DNA of 64,000 nucleotides from Anaerolineaceae bacterium (GCA_002699125.1 PABI01000061.1:1-64000), one strand, 5' to 3'. Shown: positions 49,738 through 58,155, counted from the stretch's first letter. Notes: generated from the sequence alone by a model not told the origin. Program-made: numbers and translations.

Positions 49738-50814
49738 ATGTCAGGATTAAGCCATTTGCCCGCCGGTGTTGTTACGGGCGATCAGGTTCAAGAAGTTTTT
49801 GCTCATGCCAAAGCCAACCAGTATGCGCTGCCCGCAGCTAACGTGGTGGGCAGTAACAGCGTCAATGCTGTGCTGGAAACAGCCCGCGATCTAAATTCTC
49901 CCGTCATTTTGCAGTTTTCCAACGGTGGTGCTCACTTTTTTGCCGGCAAGGGGATGAATAACGACGGCCAGAAAGCGGCCGTTGCCGGCGCAGTCTCCGG
50001 AGCACATCATGTACACCAGGTGGCCGCCCTCTATGGCACGCGCGTCATTTTGCACACTGACCATGCCGCTAAAAAGCTGCTGCCCTGGGTCGATGGCATG
50101 TTGGACGCCGGGGAGGAATTCTACAAGGTGCACGGTATCCCGCTCTACAGTTCCCACATGCTGGACCTGTCCGAAGAGCCCATTGAGGAAAACATCGAGA
50201 TTTGCCAGCGTTACCTGGAGCGCATGAGCAAAATGGGCATGACGCTGGAAATTGAGCTGGGCATCACCGGGGGCGAGGAAGACGGCGTGGATAATACCGA
50301 CGTAGACAGCGCGCGCCTCTACACCCAGCCGGAAGAAGTGGCCTATGCTTACGAACAGCTCATGAAGGTGAGCGACAAATTCACCATCGCCGCTGCCTTT
50401 GGCAACGTGCACGGTGTCTACAAGCCGGGCAACGTCCAGCTGCGGCCGATTATTTTGCACAACTCCCAGGTGTATGTGCAGGAGAAGTTTGGCACCAAAG
50501 AAAAACCAATCGACTTTGTCTTCCACGGTGGCTCCGGCTCCAGCCCAGAAGAAATTGCCGAAGCGATTTCCTACGGGGCGATTAAGATGAACATCGACAC
50601 CGACCTGCAATGGGCCTTCTGGGATGGCATACGTCATTACGACCAAAAACACCATGACTATTTGCAAGGCCAGATAGGCAACCCGGATGGGGACGATGTG
50701 CCCAACAAGAAATATTACGATCCGCGCAAATGGCTGCGTGCGGCCGAAGATTCGTTCCGTGCCCGTCTGAAGCGCGCGTTTGAAGAGTTGAACAACATCA
50801 ACCGTTTGGCCTAA
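49738..50814 (+). CDS. fbaA: Class II fructose-bisphosphate aldolase
   Basis: A 358-residue zinc-dependent aldolase of the class IIA (E. coli FbaA) type, cleaving fructose-1,6-bisphosphate in glycolysis and reversing in gluconeogenesis. Zinc ligands lie in ILHTDHAAKKLLPW and in FGNVHG and VFHGGSGSS; LEIELGITGGEEDGVDN is the class-specific block. ATG 49738 follows TAGGAGAG; the frame opens at 49675 through a phrase repeat. It stands alone between divergent proB and the EAD protein. Confidence 0.97.
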   Translation: MSGLSHLPAGVVTGDQVQEVFAHAKANQYALPAANVVGSNSVNAVLETARDLNSPVILQFSNGGAHFFAGKGMNNDGQKAAVAGAVSGAHHVHQVAALYGTRVILHTDHAAKKLLPWVDGMLDAGEEFYKVHGIPLYSSHMLDLSEEPIEENIEICQRYLERMSKMGMTLEIELGITGGEEDGVDNTDVDSARLYTQPEEVAYAYEQLMKVSDKFTIAAAFGNVHGVYKPGNVQLRPIILHNSQVYVQEKFGTKEKPIDFVFHGGSGSSPEEIAEAISYGAIKMNIDTDLQWAFWDGIRHYDQKHHDYLQGQIGNPDGDDVPNKKYYDPRKWLRAAEDSFRARLKRAFEELNNINRLA

Positions 50815-50818
50815 AACC

Positions 50819-50850
50819 AGGGAATAGAGATTGGAGATTGGAGATCAAAA
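50819..50850. repeat. GGAGATTGGAGAT phrase repeat
   Basis: Tandem AGATTGGAG units directly after fbaA. Similar phrases lie after the methyltransferase gene (about 27875) and before the BtrH-like gene (about 62565). Confidence 0.55.
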
Positions 50851-50931
50851 TAAAATGTCTTCAATTTCCATCTTACCCCTTGTTTTGAGTTTGGTTGTAG
50901 CAACTGGCACTTTTGGGTGAAAGAGGTATGC

Positions 50932-52059
50932 ATGTTTTCTTTTTTGAAGAAATTATTTCAGGGCGAGCGTTCACCAGACAAGAAGCAAGAACTACCGACA
51001 TCACCTGCCTCACAAGTCAAACCGACCGAAAATCCTAAATCCCCTTTGCTTGACACAACCCATGCGGCGCGAGAAAGTTCGTCAGCAAAAAATATGAAAG
51101 TTACCGAAATGGAACGGGTGACGGCCGTTTTAGAATCGCAGCTTTCCCTCAATGAGCTCAGGGTTCTTTGCTTTGATTTGGGAATCCCTTTTGAGACGCT
51201 TCAAGGGGATACGAAAAAAGCCAAAATCAGCAGCCTTGTAGCACTTTTTAACGAACCACCTCGCACACTTAACCAATTGGTTGAGTCTTGTTCCAAGCTG
51301 CATCCTGAACTTGATTGGAGCGGCGAACCGGTGCGAACGAAGCTTGCTGATCTGCGCTTTTTGTCTCAACGAATGAAGTATTGTTTCAACAAGAATGAAT
51401 TTCGCGATCTTTGTTTGGAATTGGGCATTGATTATGAAGATCTTGCTGGGCCGGATAACGCAAAAAATAGGGAATTGCTGGTTTTTCTCACAAAAAAACG
51501 CCGCGTTGATGAGCTCCGGCAACTTTGTTCAAGGCTTCGCCCGAACTACGATTGGTATTCTGAAGACACATTCAAGGAACCGTATCCGCTCGAAAACCTG
51601 GCGGCGTTCAAACAAGAACTGTATGACAGTTTTGACGAAGAGAAAATTCGCCAATTTTGCCAAAAGCTTGATGTGGATTACAAACGCCTGCCGTTCTGGG
51701 AACAAGGTGGTGGCGCCAGAGAGCTGGTATTGTATTTGGCACGGCGAAACAGATTGGAAGAGCTTGTTTCGCTTTGCCATGAGCAGCGACCGGGGATTCC
51801 CTGGCATGATTTACTTTCTCCCCAAGACGGACCTGCCACCGCTGTGGGAATGCCCAAATCTGTTGACCTTGAAAGAACAAGGCAGAAATTAGCCCAACTG
51901 AACGAGAATTCGCTGCGTACATTGTGTCTTCATTTGGGTATCCATTATGAAGACGTTACGGGCAATGATAAGCGGTATGAAATCATAGAATTTATGCGAC
52001 GCCGTGATCGGCTGGCTGATTTAGTGGAGGCCGTTGAGAACTTACCCGATGATGTTTGA
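50932..52059 (+). CDS. Four tandem effector-associated (death-like) domains
   Basis: A 375-residue protein without signal peptide or catalytic motif. After a polar leader, four copies of one helical domain follow at about 62-129, 141-208, 222-292 and 312-372. Each has the form NExxLRxLCFxLGIDYEDL, then RELVxFLxRRxRLxELVxxC and (in 1-3) a closing HPELDW, RPNYDW or RPGIPW. This matches the EAD type found in Chloroflexi and cyanobacterial conflict systems, where it links sensors to effectors. A tandem-only protein is likely a scaffold. The closest relative here is the EAD of the gene at 44986. ATG 50932 follows AAAGAGG; a GTG at 50917 is possible. One resident octamer (about 51120) suggests longer residence. 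Confidence 0.75.
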   Translation: MFSFLKKLFQGERSPDKKQELPTSPASQVKPTENPKSPLLDTTHAARESSSAKNMKVTEMERVTAVLESQLSLNELRVLCFDLGIPFETLQGDTKKAKISSLVALFNEPPRTLNQLVESCSKLHPELDWSGEPVRTKLADLRFLSQRMKYCFNKNEFRDLCLELGIDYEDLAGPDNAKNRELLVFLTKKRRVDELRQLCSRLRPNYDWYSEDTFKEPYPLENLAAFKQELYDSFDEEKIRQFCQKLDVDYKRLPFWEQGGGARELVLYLARRNRLEELVSLCHEQRPGIPWHDLLSPQDGPATAVGMPKSVDLERTRQKLAQLNENSLRTLCLHLGIHYEDVTGNDKRYEIIEFMRRRDRLADLVEAVENLPDDV

Positions 52060-52096
52060 TTAACGGCCGAATGTCACCACCACGCCCTGACTGCGG

Positions 52097-52190
52097 AGTC
52101 CTGACAGGTTTACAAATACGTTTCCCGTCACGCTTTTTTTGTATTCGAAGGTTCCTGGAAATCAAGAGCGATCGTAAACCTGTCAGGACT
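52097..52190. repeat. Long-spaced inverted repeat AGTCCTGACAGGTTTAC
   Basis: Perfect 17-base arms at 52097-52113 and 52174-52190 enclose 60 bases. It lies between the EAD gene and the racemase gene. Possibly a small non-autonomous element or decayed mobile repeat. Confidence 0.8.
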
Positions 52191-52207
52191 TGAATATACG
52201 AGGCAGC

Positions 52208-52966
52208 ATGGAAAAATGGATTGGCGTCGTGGGCGGCGTAGGGCCTTTTGCCGGGATCGATTTGCTGGGCAAAATTGCAGCACAAACGGTGGCTGAGAAA
52301 GATCAGGACCACCTGACGGTGCTGAACTGGTCGCAGCCGGATCAGATTGTGGACCGCACGGAGTTTTTGCTGGGGCAGGTGGACGAAAATCCAGCGGTGG
52401 CCCTGGCAGCACAGGTGCAGCAGCTGGCCCAAATGGGGGCTGAGGTGGTGGGCATCCCCTGCAACACCGCCCACGCGCCGCGCATCTTTAACCAGATTCG
52501 GGCGGAACTGGCAGCGGCAAACTGTGATATTGTGCTTTTGCACATGATTGAAGAAGTCGGCCGTTTTTTGCAAAGCAGCCTGCCCCACGTGAAGCAAATT
52601 GGCGTGCTGTCCACAACGGGAACGTACCGGGCTGGTGTGTATGCTGCTGTGTTGGAGACTTTGGGTTTTACGGCCGTTCTCCCCCCATTCCCCTTGCAAA
52701 CCGAAAAAATCCATCCAGCCATTTACGACCCCAGTTACGGTATCAAGGCGCGCGGTGTTGTTACCAGACAGGCGAGCGAAAATTTGCTGCTGGGTGCCAA
52801 CACGCTCAAAGCTGCCGGAGCCGAAGCGATCATTCTGGGCTGCACCGAGCTGCCCCTAGCCTACAATGAATTAGCTGCCGCCGGGCTCCCCCTTATCGAT
52901 CCGACACTCATTTTAGCCCGCGCCCTCATCCGCGAAGCGAGTCCCAACAAGTTAAAGCCCTTGTGA
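52208..52966 (+). CDS. Aspartate/glutamate racemase family protein
   Basis: A 252-residue cofactor-independent racemase-fold enzyme. The two catalytic cysteines are in GIPCNTAHAP and ILGCTELPLAY, and the start WIGVVGGVGPFAGIDLL is typical of aspartate racemases. It could supply D-Asp or D-Glu for the wall or act on another amino acid. ATG 52208 follows GAGG; the TTG at 52190 sits in the repeat arm. It overlaps the open frame upstream of the next gene, but the real start of that gene is at 53086. Confidence 0.85.
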   Translation: MEKWIGVVGGVGPFAGIDLLGKIAAQTVAEKDQDHLTVLNWSQPDQIVDRTEFLLGQVDENPAVALAAQVQQLAQMGAEVVGIPCNTAHAPRIFNQIRAELAAANCDIVLLHMIEEVGRFLQSSLPHVKQIGVLSTTGTYRAGVYAAVLETLGFTAVLPPFPLQTEKIHPAIYDPSYGIKARGVVTRQASENLLLGANTLKAAGAEAIILGCTELPLAYNELAAAGLPLIDPTLILARALIREASPNKLKPL

Positions 52967-52969
52967 TTT

Positions 52970-53075
52970 TTTATCCACAGATTTCGCAGATTTCGCGGAT
53001 TGCACAGATTTCTCTCTTATTTCTCTGTGAAGCTCTGGGACTTCTTTGCGCAACTCTGTGTTCCGTTTTTCTAAA
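52970..53075. repeat. CACAGATTTCGCAGATT phrase repeats
   Basis: A run of CAGATTTCGCAGATTTCGCG and CTCTGTG-type phrases before the DmpA-like gene, related to the arms at 8489-8541. No gene or promoter is recognisable in it. Confidence 0.6.
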
Positions 53076-53085
53076 GGAGAAATCC

Positions 53086-54192
53086 ATGCCCAGAATACGC
53101 GACCTAAACATTTACCAGAGTCAATTCCCCCCTGGTCCCCAAAACTGCATTACCGACGTGGCCGGCGTGGCGGTAGGGCACTTTACGCTGATCGAGGGGG
53201 AAGGTGCCTGGACGGGCAGCGGTCCATTCCGTACGGGGGTGACCGTGATTTTGCCGCACCAGGGCAATTTGTATGAGGAGAAGGTGGTTACGGCCGTTCA
53301 CACCATTAACGGCTTTGGTAAGGTGGCCGGCTTTGAGCAGGTGCGCGAGCTGGGCAACATCGAGACGCCGATTGCCCTTACCAGCACCCTGAACGTGCCG
53401 CGCGTGGCCGATGCCCTGATGACCATCGCCATCGAGCAAAACCCGCACATTGGCCTGGGTTTTGCCGCGACGAGACGGCAGGGGTACGACAGCGTCAATC
53501 CGCTGGTGGGCGAGACGAGTGACGGTTTTTTGAGCGACATGCAGGCACGGCCCATCGGCCTGCCAGAAGTGCGCGCTGCCCTGGTCGATGCTTCTACCGG
53601 CCCGGTAGCCGAAGGTGTGGTTGGCGCAGGTACGGGCACGAGCTGCTATGGCTGGAAAGGAGGCATCGGTACGGCCAGCCGGGTGCTGCCGGAGCAGGGA
53701 CATAACTACACGATTGGTGTGCTGGTGCAGAGCAATTTCGGCCGTCCCGAGGAGCTGACCATTGCCGGCGTGCCGGTTGGCCTGCATTTGCAGCCCCCAC
53801 CCAGTCGGCGGGTGGAGGCTGGCTCGATCATGATCGTCTTGGCGACGGATGCACCGCTGGATGTGCGGCAGCTGGGGCGTTTGTGCCACCGTGCAGCGTT
53901 TGGCCTGGCGCGGACGGGCAGCACCTGCCACGGTGGCAGCGGTGATTTTGTGATTGCCTTCAGCACGGCCAACCGGGTGCCGGATCGGCCGGAAAGTTTG
54001 GTGGTGGAACAAACGTCCGTCTATGAACAACCGATCATGAGCCTATTTTCTCTGGCGGTCATTGAGGCCGTGGAAGAAGCCATCTACAACAGCCTGCTCA
54101 TGGCGCACACCGTCATCGGACGGGATGGCAATACGCGTTTTGGGTTACCGGCAGAAGAGGTGGTTAAGGTGATGCGTGGGTACAATCGTTGA
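53086..54192 (+). CDS. P1-family peptidase, DmpA/BapA-like
   Basis: A 368-residue self-processing N-terminal-nucleophile hydrolase of peptidase family P1 (L-aminopeptidase/D-esterase DmpA, beta-aminopeptidase BapA). Typical blocks are NCITDVAGVAVGHFTL, FRTGVTVILPH, INGFGKVAGFEQV, GVVGAGTGTSCYGWKGGIGTAS and IGVLVQSNFGRPEEL, the region where the family cleaves itself to expose its nucleophile. There is no signal peptide. ATG 53086 follows AAAGGAG; the open frame upstream is phrase repeat. Next to a racemase, it suggests use of D- or unusual peptides. Confidence 0.92.
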   Translation: MPRIRDLNIYQSQFPPGPQNCITDVAGVAVGHFTLIEGEGAWTGSGPFRTGVTVILPHQGNLYEEKVVTAVHTINGFGKVAGFEQVRELGNIETPIALTSTLNVPRVADALMTIAIEQNPHIGLGFAATRRQGYDSVNPLVGETSDGFLSDMQARPIGLPEVRAALVDASTGPVAEGVVGAGTGTSCYGWKGGIGTASRVLPEQGHNYTIGVLVQSNFGRPEELTIAGVPVGLHLQPPPSRRVEAGSIMIVLATDAPLDVRQLGRLCHRAAFGLARTGSTCHGGSGDFVIAFSTANRVPDRPESLVVEQTSVYEQPIMSLFSLAVIEAVEEAIYNSLLMAHTVIGRDGNTRFGLPAEEVVKVMRGYNR

Positions 54193-54223
54193 ATTAGCAT
54201 CATTCTACTTGCTAGGAATTTGG

Positions 54224-54243
54224 ATTCCTGCCTTCGCAGGAAT
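54224..54243. repeat. ATTCCTGC-CTTC-GCAGGAAT hairpin
   Basis: Perfect 8-base arms around CTTC. The phrase TTCCTGCCTTCGCAGGAATGAC is a repeat type seen in many bacterial genomes. It lies 30 bases after the DmpA-like gene and may end its transcript, but no T-run follows. Confidence 0.7.
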
Positions 54244-54554
54244 GACAGTTGATTATCCAAATGGTAGGCAAAAAGAAACCCCGGAGAGGGACAGTAGACC
54301 TGGAATAGCACAAGTTTCAGCAGCCTTATGTTTGTGAATCTCGTCGTGGCCAATGACAGATGTTGGCTTCCTGGGTGGTAACTGCTGCGGAAGCAATCAG
54401 GCTCACGGTGGGAGATTTCAAAAGTGCCTATTCCCTGGCCAATCTACCGTGTCATCCGGGGTGATATGGCTTCGGTATGCTTGCATTATAGAAAATTTAG
54501 GGAACGGCCGTCAATCACCCAAACCTTAAAATTTGTTGCAATTGCAGCTATTTT

Positions 54555-54587
54555 AGGTGCGACGCACTTCTGAAGTGCGTCGCACCT
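54555..54587. repeat. Perfect hairpin AGGTGCGACGCACTTC
   Basis: Sixteen-base arms (54555-54570 and 54572-54587) separated by one base. It lies 8 bases beyond the R2lox stop, so it may end that transcript. Related to 5350-5362. Confidence 0.85.
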
Positions 54588-54594
54588 GATAAAT

Positions 54595-55497
54595 CTAACT
54601 ATCATCCTGATCAATTGCCCGTTGAGTGACCCGATAAATCTCTTCTAGCGAAGCCCCGCGTGCTTTTTCCAGCCGCTCGACCCGTTTTTGAAACTGGTTC
54701 AACGCGTAATCAGTGAACACAGATTCTTCCAGGCCAAACGGCATCACCTCGTAGGCGGCAAAAGCGTCGCCAACCACGCCCAGCGCCGGCGGGAGCAGCT
54801 CATTCATTGTTTCTTCCAGCACGTCCCACAAGCTGTCATCCGCGGCGACGAGGCGAGAGAGCAAGAAGATGCCGTAGGCGATGTGCCGCGATTCGTCTTG
54901 CTGTAACAGCCGGATGCCCTGGCGCACGCCGGGCAGGATGTTATTTTGCTGCATCACGGTGAAATAGGCATGGTAGCCCGTCTCGGCCAGGACGCCTTCC
55001 ACAATCATGTTGTACGTGACGGAGGCCCGCACCTGGGCTGCCGGGGAGGCATCTGCCTGCAGGGCGCGCAGTGCCTGGGGCAATGCCTGGTAGAAGACGG
55101 TGTGGTAATTTTCTGTGTGGTAATGGCTCAAATCAGGGTCAGCCTGGACCACTTCAACCAAAAAGCGATTAAAGAAGTCGGTATGCTTGGCTTCTTCAAA
55201 TAGGAAGGTCGTGAGAAACATCTCTTCCTCCAGGCGGCCTTCCTGTGCAATGGCCAGAATGAGCGGCAGTAGATCAAGCGTCACTGCTTCTTCACCTGCT
55301 TGAAACATTGCCGTCAGGCGCAGCAGCAAATCTTGTTCTTGGGGGGCCAATTGCTGCCAATCTATTTTGTCTTGTGCCAGGTCAATGTCGCTGGGGTTCC
55401 AGATGCCCAGCCGTTTGGCCTTTTCGTACAGGCGCATGGGGGGGATGTGCCGCTGCAAGCCGCTGCTGGTGGTGAGAAATTGTTGGTGGGTCATCAT
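54595..55497 (-). CDS. R2-like ligand-binding oxidase (R2lox)
   Basis: A 300-residue ferritin-like protein of the ribonucleotide-reductase R2 superfamily, most like R2lox, a Mn/Fe oxidase with a bound fatty acid. Metal ligands appear in AGEEAVTLDLL, FEEAKHTDFF, IVEGVLAETGYHAY and DESRHIAYG. The valine after GEEA is the residue that crosslinks to tyrosine in R2lox, and no R1 gene is nearby, against a reductase subunit. The biological substrate is unknown. AGGAG precedes two consecutive ATGs (55497, 55494). Confidence 0.85.
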   Translation of the reverse strand: MMTHQQFLTTSSGLQRHIPPMRLYEKAKRLGIWNPSDIDLAQDKIDWQQLAPQEQDLLLRLTAMFQAGEEAVTLDLLPLILAIAQEGRLEEEMFLTTFLFEEAKHTDFFNRFLVEVVQADPDLSHYHTENYHTVFYQALPQALRALQADASPAAQVRASVTYNMIVEGVLAETGYHAYFTVMQQNNILPGVRQGIRLLQQDESRHIAYGIFLLSRLVAADDSLWDVLEETMNELLPPALGVVGDAFAAYEVMPFGLEESVFTDYALNQFQKRVERLEKARGASLEEIYRVTQRAIDQDDS

Positions 55498-55611
55498 TAG
55501 CTCCTTTGAATTTGTTGGTCAAGTTTACAAACTTGACCTACGATTAGTTTATCCTGTTGTTACTCAACGCAAAAAATTTCTGCAAGAAACTGTATCTCAC
55601 TGGAGGAACCC

Positions 55612-55980
55612 ATGACCTCAATTGCCCCTGGTACCCATCTAGACCACCTGCTGCGCCAGACGCGGATGCATCATGTGCAGCTCAGCTCCATGGCCGATGT
55701 AAAAGCCAACATTATGCTGACGCTGGCGGCCGTTGTGACAACGTTTTCCATAGGTTATTTGGACGATCAAACGCTGCGCTGGCCGGTAGTGGTGTTGATA
55801 CTGTTTTGCGTGGCTACCGTCTTATTTGCCGCCTACGCTGTGATGCCCAAACTGGATTTTGACTATCAGCCTGAGATCAAAAATCCGGACTGCTACAATT
55901 TGCTAATTCAATCTCACCTGCATACAATTCGCACCGTTCATTCCAATAATAAGAGAAGCGTTACACAGATGGGTAACTGA
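55612..55980 (+). CDS. Truncated Pycsar-effector-like (DUF5706) membrane protein
   Basis: A 122-residue protein whose N-terminal 80 residues match the DUF5706/PycTM type: RMHHVQLSSMADVKANIMLTLAAVV (amphipathic helix and first membrane helix, about 18-52) and a second helix at about 57-78. PycTM effectors damage membranes when activated by cyclic CMP/UMP. After KNPDCYNLL the sequence leaves the family pattern, so it seems to lack the C-terminal half. No nucleotide cyclase or toxin regulator is adjacent. It could be a decayed orphan or an unrelated small membrane protein with that module. GGAGG lies 8 bases before the ATG. Confidence 0.6.
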   Translation: MTSIAPGTHLDHLLRQTRMHHVQLSSMADVKANIMLTLAAVVTTFSIGYLDDQTLRWPVVVLILFCVATVLFAAYAVMPKLDFDYQPEIKNPDCYNLLIQSHLHTIRTVHSNNKRSVTQMGN

Positions 55981-56006
55981 GTCCAATAGGACCATGTGTT
56001 ACCCAT
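55969..56006 (+). terminator. Terminator-like nested hairpin
   Basis: ATGGGTAAC (55969-55977) pairs with GTTACCCAT (55998-56006), with an inner GTCC/GGAC stem. A T-rich stretch (TATTCTTTG) follows. It includes the stop codon of the preceding gene. Confidence 0.65.
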
Positions 56007-56050
56007 TATTCTTTGTTTAGGGTGTAGCGGGAGTGAATCGGAGGATTGTC

Positions 56051-57049
56051 GTGAATCGAAAACAAGCTTTTTTCCCATGGTTGCTGCTGGCCAGTTTGCT
56101 GCTGCTATTGGCAGCCTGCCAGAGTGAACCAGAGACATCAGAGGTTGATGTGCAGGCAACGGTAGATACGGCCGTCTCCCTCACAGTGACCGCCCAAGCC
56201 CCCATTGCTGCCGCCGTTGAAGTGGCCCAGGCTACCGCAGAGCCAACTTTGCCGCCCGTACCCACCCAGCCGATAGAAACGCCTACCGTGGCACCAACTG
56301 CGCCACCGCCGCCTACCAGCACGCCGCCACCGACCAGTTCGCCCATCCCCACAGAAACGGTAGAACCAACGGAAACGGCCGTGCCTACCGAAATCCCCCC
56401 CACCGCCGCCCCGGTGAACACCCAGCCACCGCCACCACCTACCACACCAGCTGAACCTGTATTAAGTGGCAATCTGCTGGTTAACGGCTCCTTTGAAGGC
56501 GGCTGGTACAATATGAATGGTGCCCCGGAATTCCAGCTGCCCAACGGCTGGGCGATGGAATTTGATTCTGGCCCTACCGGGTTTGGCGGCGAAGAATGGG
56601 ACATCTGGTTCCCGCCGGAGACGCGGGTGCTGCCCTATTTCCAACTGCCTGAAAGTGAGCGTAGTTTGTTCATACGGCATGGGGATTACACGATTAAAGC
56701 GTTTAAGGGGAATGGCCCCATCAGCTTGCGGCTGCTGCAAGATGTTGCCTTACAGCCGGGCACTTACGTCTTTACCGCGTACATCTTCCCTGACCTGGTA
56801 GCAAGTTACCAGGGCGGTAAGCAGTTTGCCGGTGACCCGAATGCAGGTGAAGTGCGCTTTATTGCGCCCGGCGGAGGTACCGGCTGGCTAACTTTTGCCC
56901 GCTTTGGCGTGTGGGGCACTTTCCAACACACCTTCACTGTTGACACTGCCCAAACGGTACGCATCGGCGTGGGGATGCGCGGGCGGTATGCGTTGGCCAG
57001 CAATGGTTTCTTTATTGATGATTGGTCTTTGCAACGAGTTGAGAATTAG
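56051..57049 (+). CDS. Lipoprotein with Thr/Pro stalk and C-terminal beta-sandwich
   Basis: A 332-residue surface lipoprotein. The signal peptide ends in the lipobox LLAACQS. Residues about 40-140 are a Pro/Thr/Glu stalk. The C-terminal part (about 142-332) opens with LSGNLLVNGSFEGGWYN and ends GFFIDDWSLQRV, the layout of carbohydrate-binding-module-type jelly rolls (CBM4/9-like), so glycan binding is plausible. GTG 56051 has GGAGG six bases upstream and is preferred to GTG 56033. It is 3 bases from ychF. Confidence 0.75.
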   Translation: MNRKQAFFPWLLLASLLLLLAACQSEPETSEVDVQATVDTAVSLTVTAQAPIAAAVEVAQATAEPTLPPVPTQPIETPTVAPTAPPPPTSTPPPTSSPIPTETVEPTETAVPTEIPPTAAPVNTQPPPPPTTPAEPVLSGNLLVNGSFEGGWYNMNGAPEFQLPNGWAMEFDSGPTGFGGEEWDIWFPPETRVLPYFQLPESERSLFIRHGDYTIKAFKGNGPISLRLLQDVALQPGTYVFTAYIFPDLVASYQGGKQFAGDPNAGEVRFIAPGGGTGWLTFARFGVWGTFQHTFTVDTAQTVRIGVGMRGRYALASNGFFIDDWSLQRVEN

Positions 57050-57052
57050 GTT

Positions 57053-58141
57053 ATGAAACTAGGGATTATTGGCCTGCCCAGCAGTGGCAAAACAACCGTT
57101 TTTAATGCGCTGACCAAAGGGGATGCTCCCACCGGGCAAAGTCTGGGCGGCCGTTTTGATGTGTTAACGGCCGTTGTTGATGTGTACGATGAACGGGTAG
57201 ACGTCTTAACCAAGATGTTCAACCCCAAGAAAATTACTTACGCCAAAATCACCTACACCGATATTGCCGGGATCAAAAAAGGGGCCAATGAGGGCGGCGG
57301 CATGAGCGGTGAGCTGCTCAACCACCTTTCTGGGCTGGATGGCTTTGTCCACGTGGTGCGTGCTTTTGCATCGGACCTGGTGCCGCATCCCGATGGTATC
57401 GTAGATCCGGTGCGCGATTTGGAAATTTTGGACACCGAATTTTTGCTGAACGATTTGGGCGTGGTTGAGCGGCGCATCGAGAAGATTGAAGATGGCTTGC
57501 GCAAAGGGGCCACCAAAGACAAAGGGGCGGCGCAGGCAGAGTTGGCGCTGTTTCAAAAGTTGAATGAAACGTTGAGCGAGGAACGGCCGTTACGCAGCCT
57601 CGATCTCACCGAAGAGCAGGAAAAAATGCTGCGCGGCTATGGCTTGCTCACCCTCAAACCGGTGGTTGTGCTCATCAATATTGGCGATGACCAGGAGGAA
57701 GTTAGCCTCACCTACGATCACCCACATAGCGTGGTAGCCAACCTGCGCGGCAAGCTGGAAATGGAGTTGGCACAGCTCAGCGCCGCCGGCGATACCGAAT
57801 CGCTGGAAATGTTTATGGAAGAGTACGGTGTCACTGAGCTTAGCCTGGATCGGGTGATTGGGCTGAGCTATGATTTGATGGGGCTGCACTCCTTCTTTAC
57901 CGTGGGGGAAGATGAGGTGCGCGCCTGGACGATAAAGCGAGGGGCAACGGCCGTAGACGCTGCCGCCGCCATCCACACCGATCTGGCCAAAGGCTTTATC
58001 CGCGCCGAAACGGTCGCCTACGATGATTTGATCGCATTAGGTGGCATGGCCCAGGCTCGCAGCGCCGGCAAGCTGCGCCAGGAAGGCAAAACCTATATCG
58101 TGCAAGATGGCGATGTAATCAACATCAAGTTCAACATTTAG
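57053..58141 (+). CDS. ychF: YchF/OLA1 family P-loop ATPase
   Basis: A 362-residue Obg-related protein of the YchF family, ATPases that bind ribosomes. Walker A is GLPSSGKTT (G1), followed by TDIAGIKKGANEGGGMSGELLNHLSGLDGFVHVVRAF (G3 region), a coiled-coil insertion and a C-terminal TGS domain (AWTIKRGATAVDAAAAIHTDLAKGFIRAE, ending YIVQDGDVINIKFNI). The usual NVGKS/T P-loop is SSGKT here. It follows the lipoprotein gene by 3 bases with no functional link apparent. Confidence 0.93.
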   Translation: MKLGIIGLPSSGKTTVFNALTKGDAPTGQSLGGRFDVLTAVVDVYDERVDVLTKMFNPKKITYAKITYTDIAGIKKGANEGGGMSGELLNHLSGLDGFVHVVRAFASDLVPHPDGIVDPVRDLEILDTEFLLNDLGVVERRIEKIEDGLRKGATKDKGAAQAELALFQKLNETLSEERPLRSLDLTEEQEKMLRGYGLLTLKPVVVLINIGDDQEEVSLTYDHPHSVVANLRGKLEMELAQLSAAGDTESLEMFMEEYGVTELSLDRVIGLSYDLMGLHSFFTVGEDEVRAWTIKRGATAVDAAAAIHTDLAKGFIRAETVAYDDLIALGGMAQARSAGKLRQEGKTYIVQDGDVINIKFNI

Positions 58142-58155
58142 CGTTTAGTTTTTGG

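Larger units (their letters stand above)
54193..54594. other. Gap with hairpins, possible structured RNA
   Basis: 402 bases without a gene. It has a repeat hairpin (54224-54243), then an unassigned stretch in which CACGGT-GGG-AGATT (about 54407-54420) pairs with AATCTACCGTG (about 54442-54452), and CTTCC (about 54369) pairs with GGAAG (about 54389). An octamer copy and the large hairpin at 54555 close it. I could not match it to tmRNA, RNase P RNA, SRP RNA or a T-box. Confidence 0.4.

Noticed and set aside
54360-54400. T-box-like TGGGTGGTAACTGCTGCGG
   Set aside because: It departs from the GGGTGGNACCGCG consensus, no stem I or terminator is visible, and no aminoacyl-tRNA or amino-acid gene follows.
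54595-55497. Ribonucleotide reductase small subunit
   Set aside because: No R1 gene nearby, and the GEEAVT helix and lack of a typical radical tyrosine region fit R2lox better.
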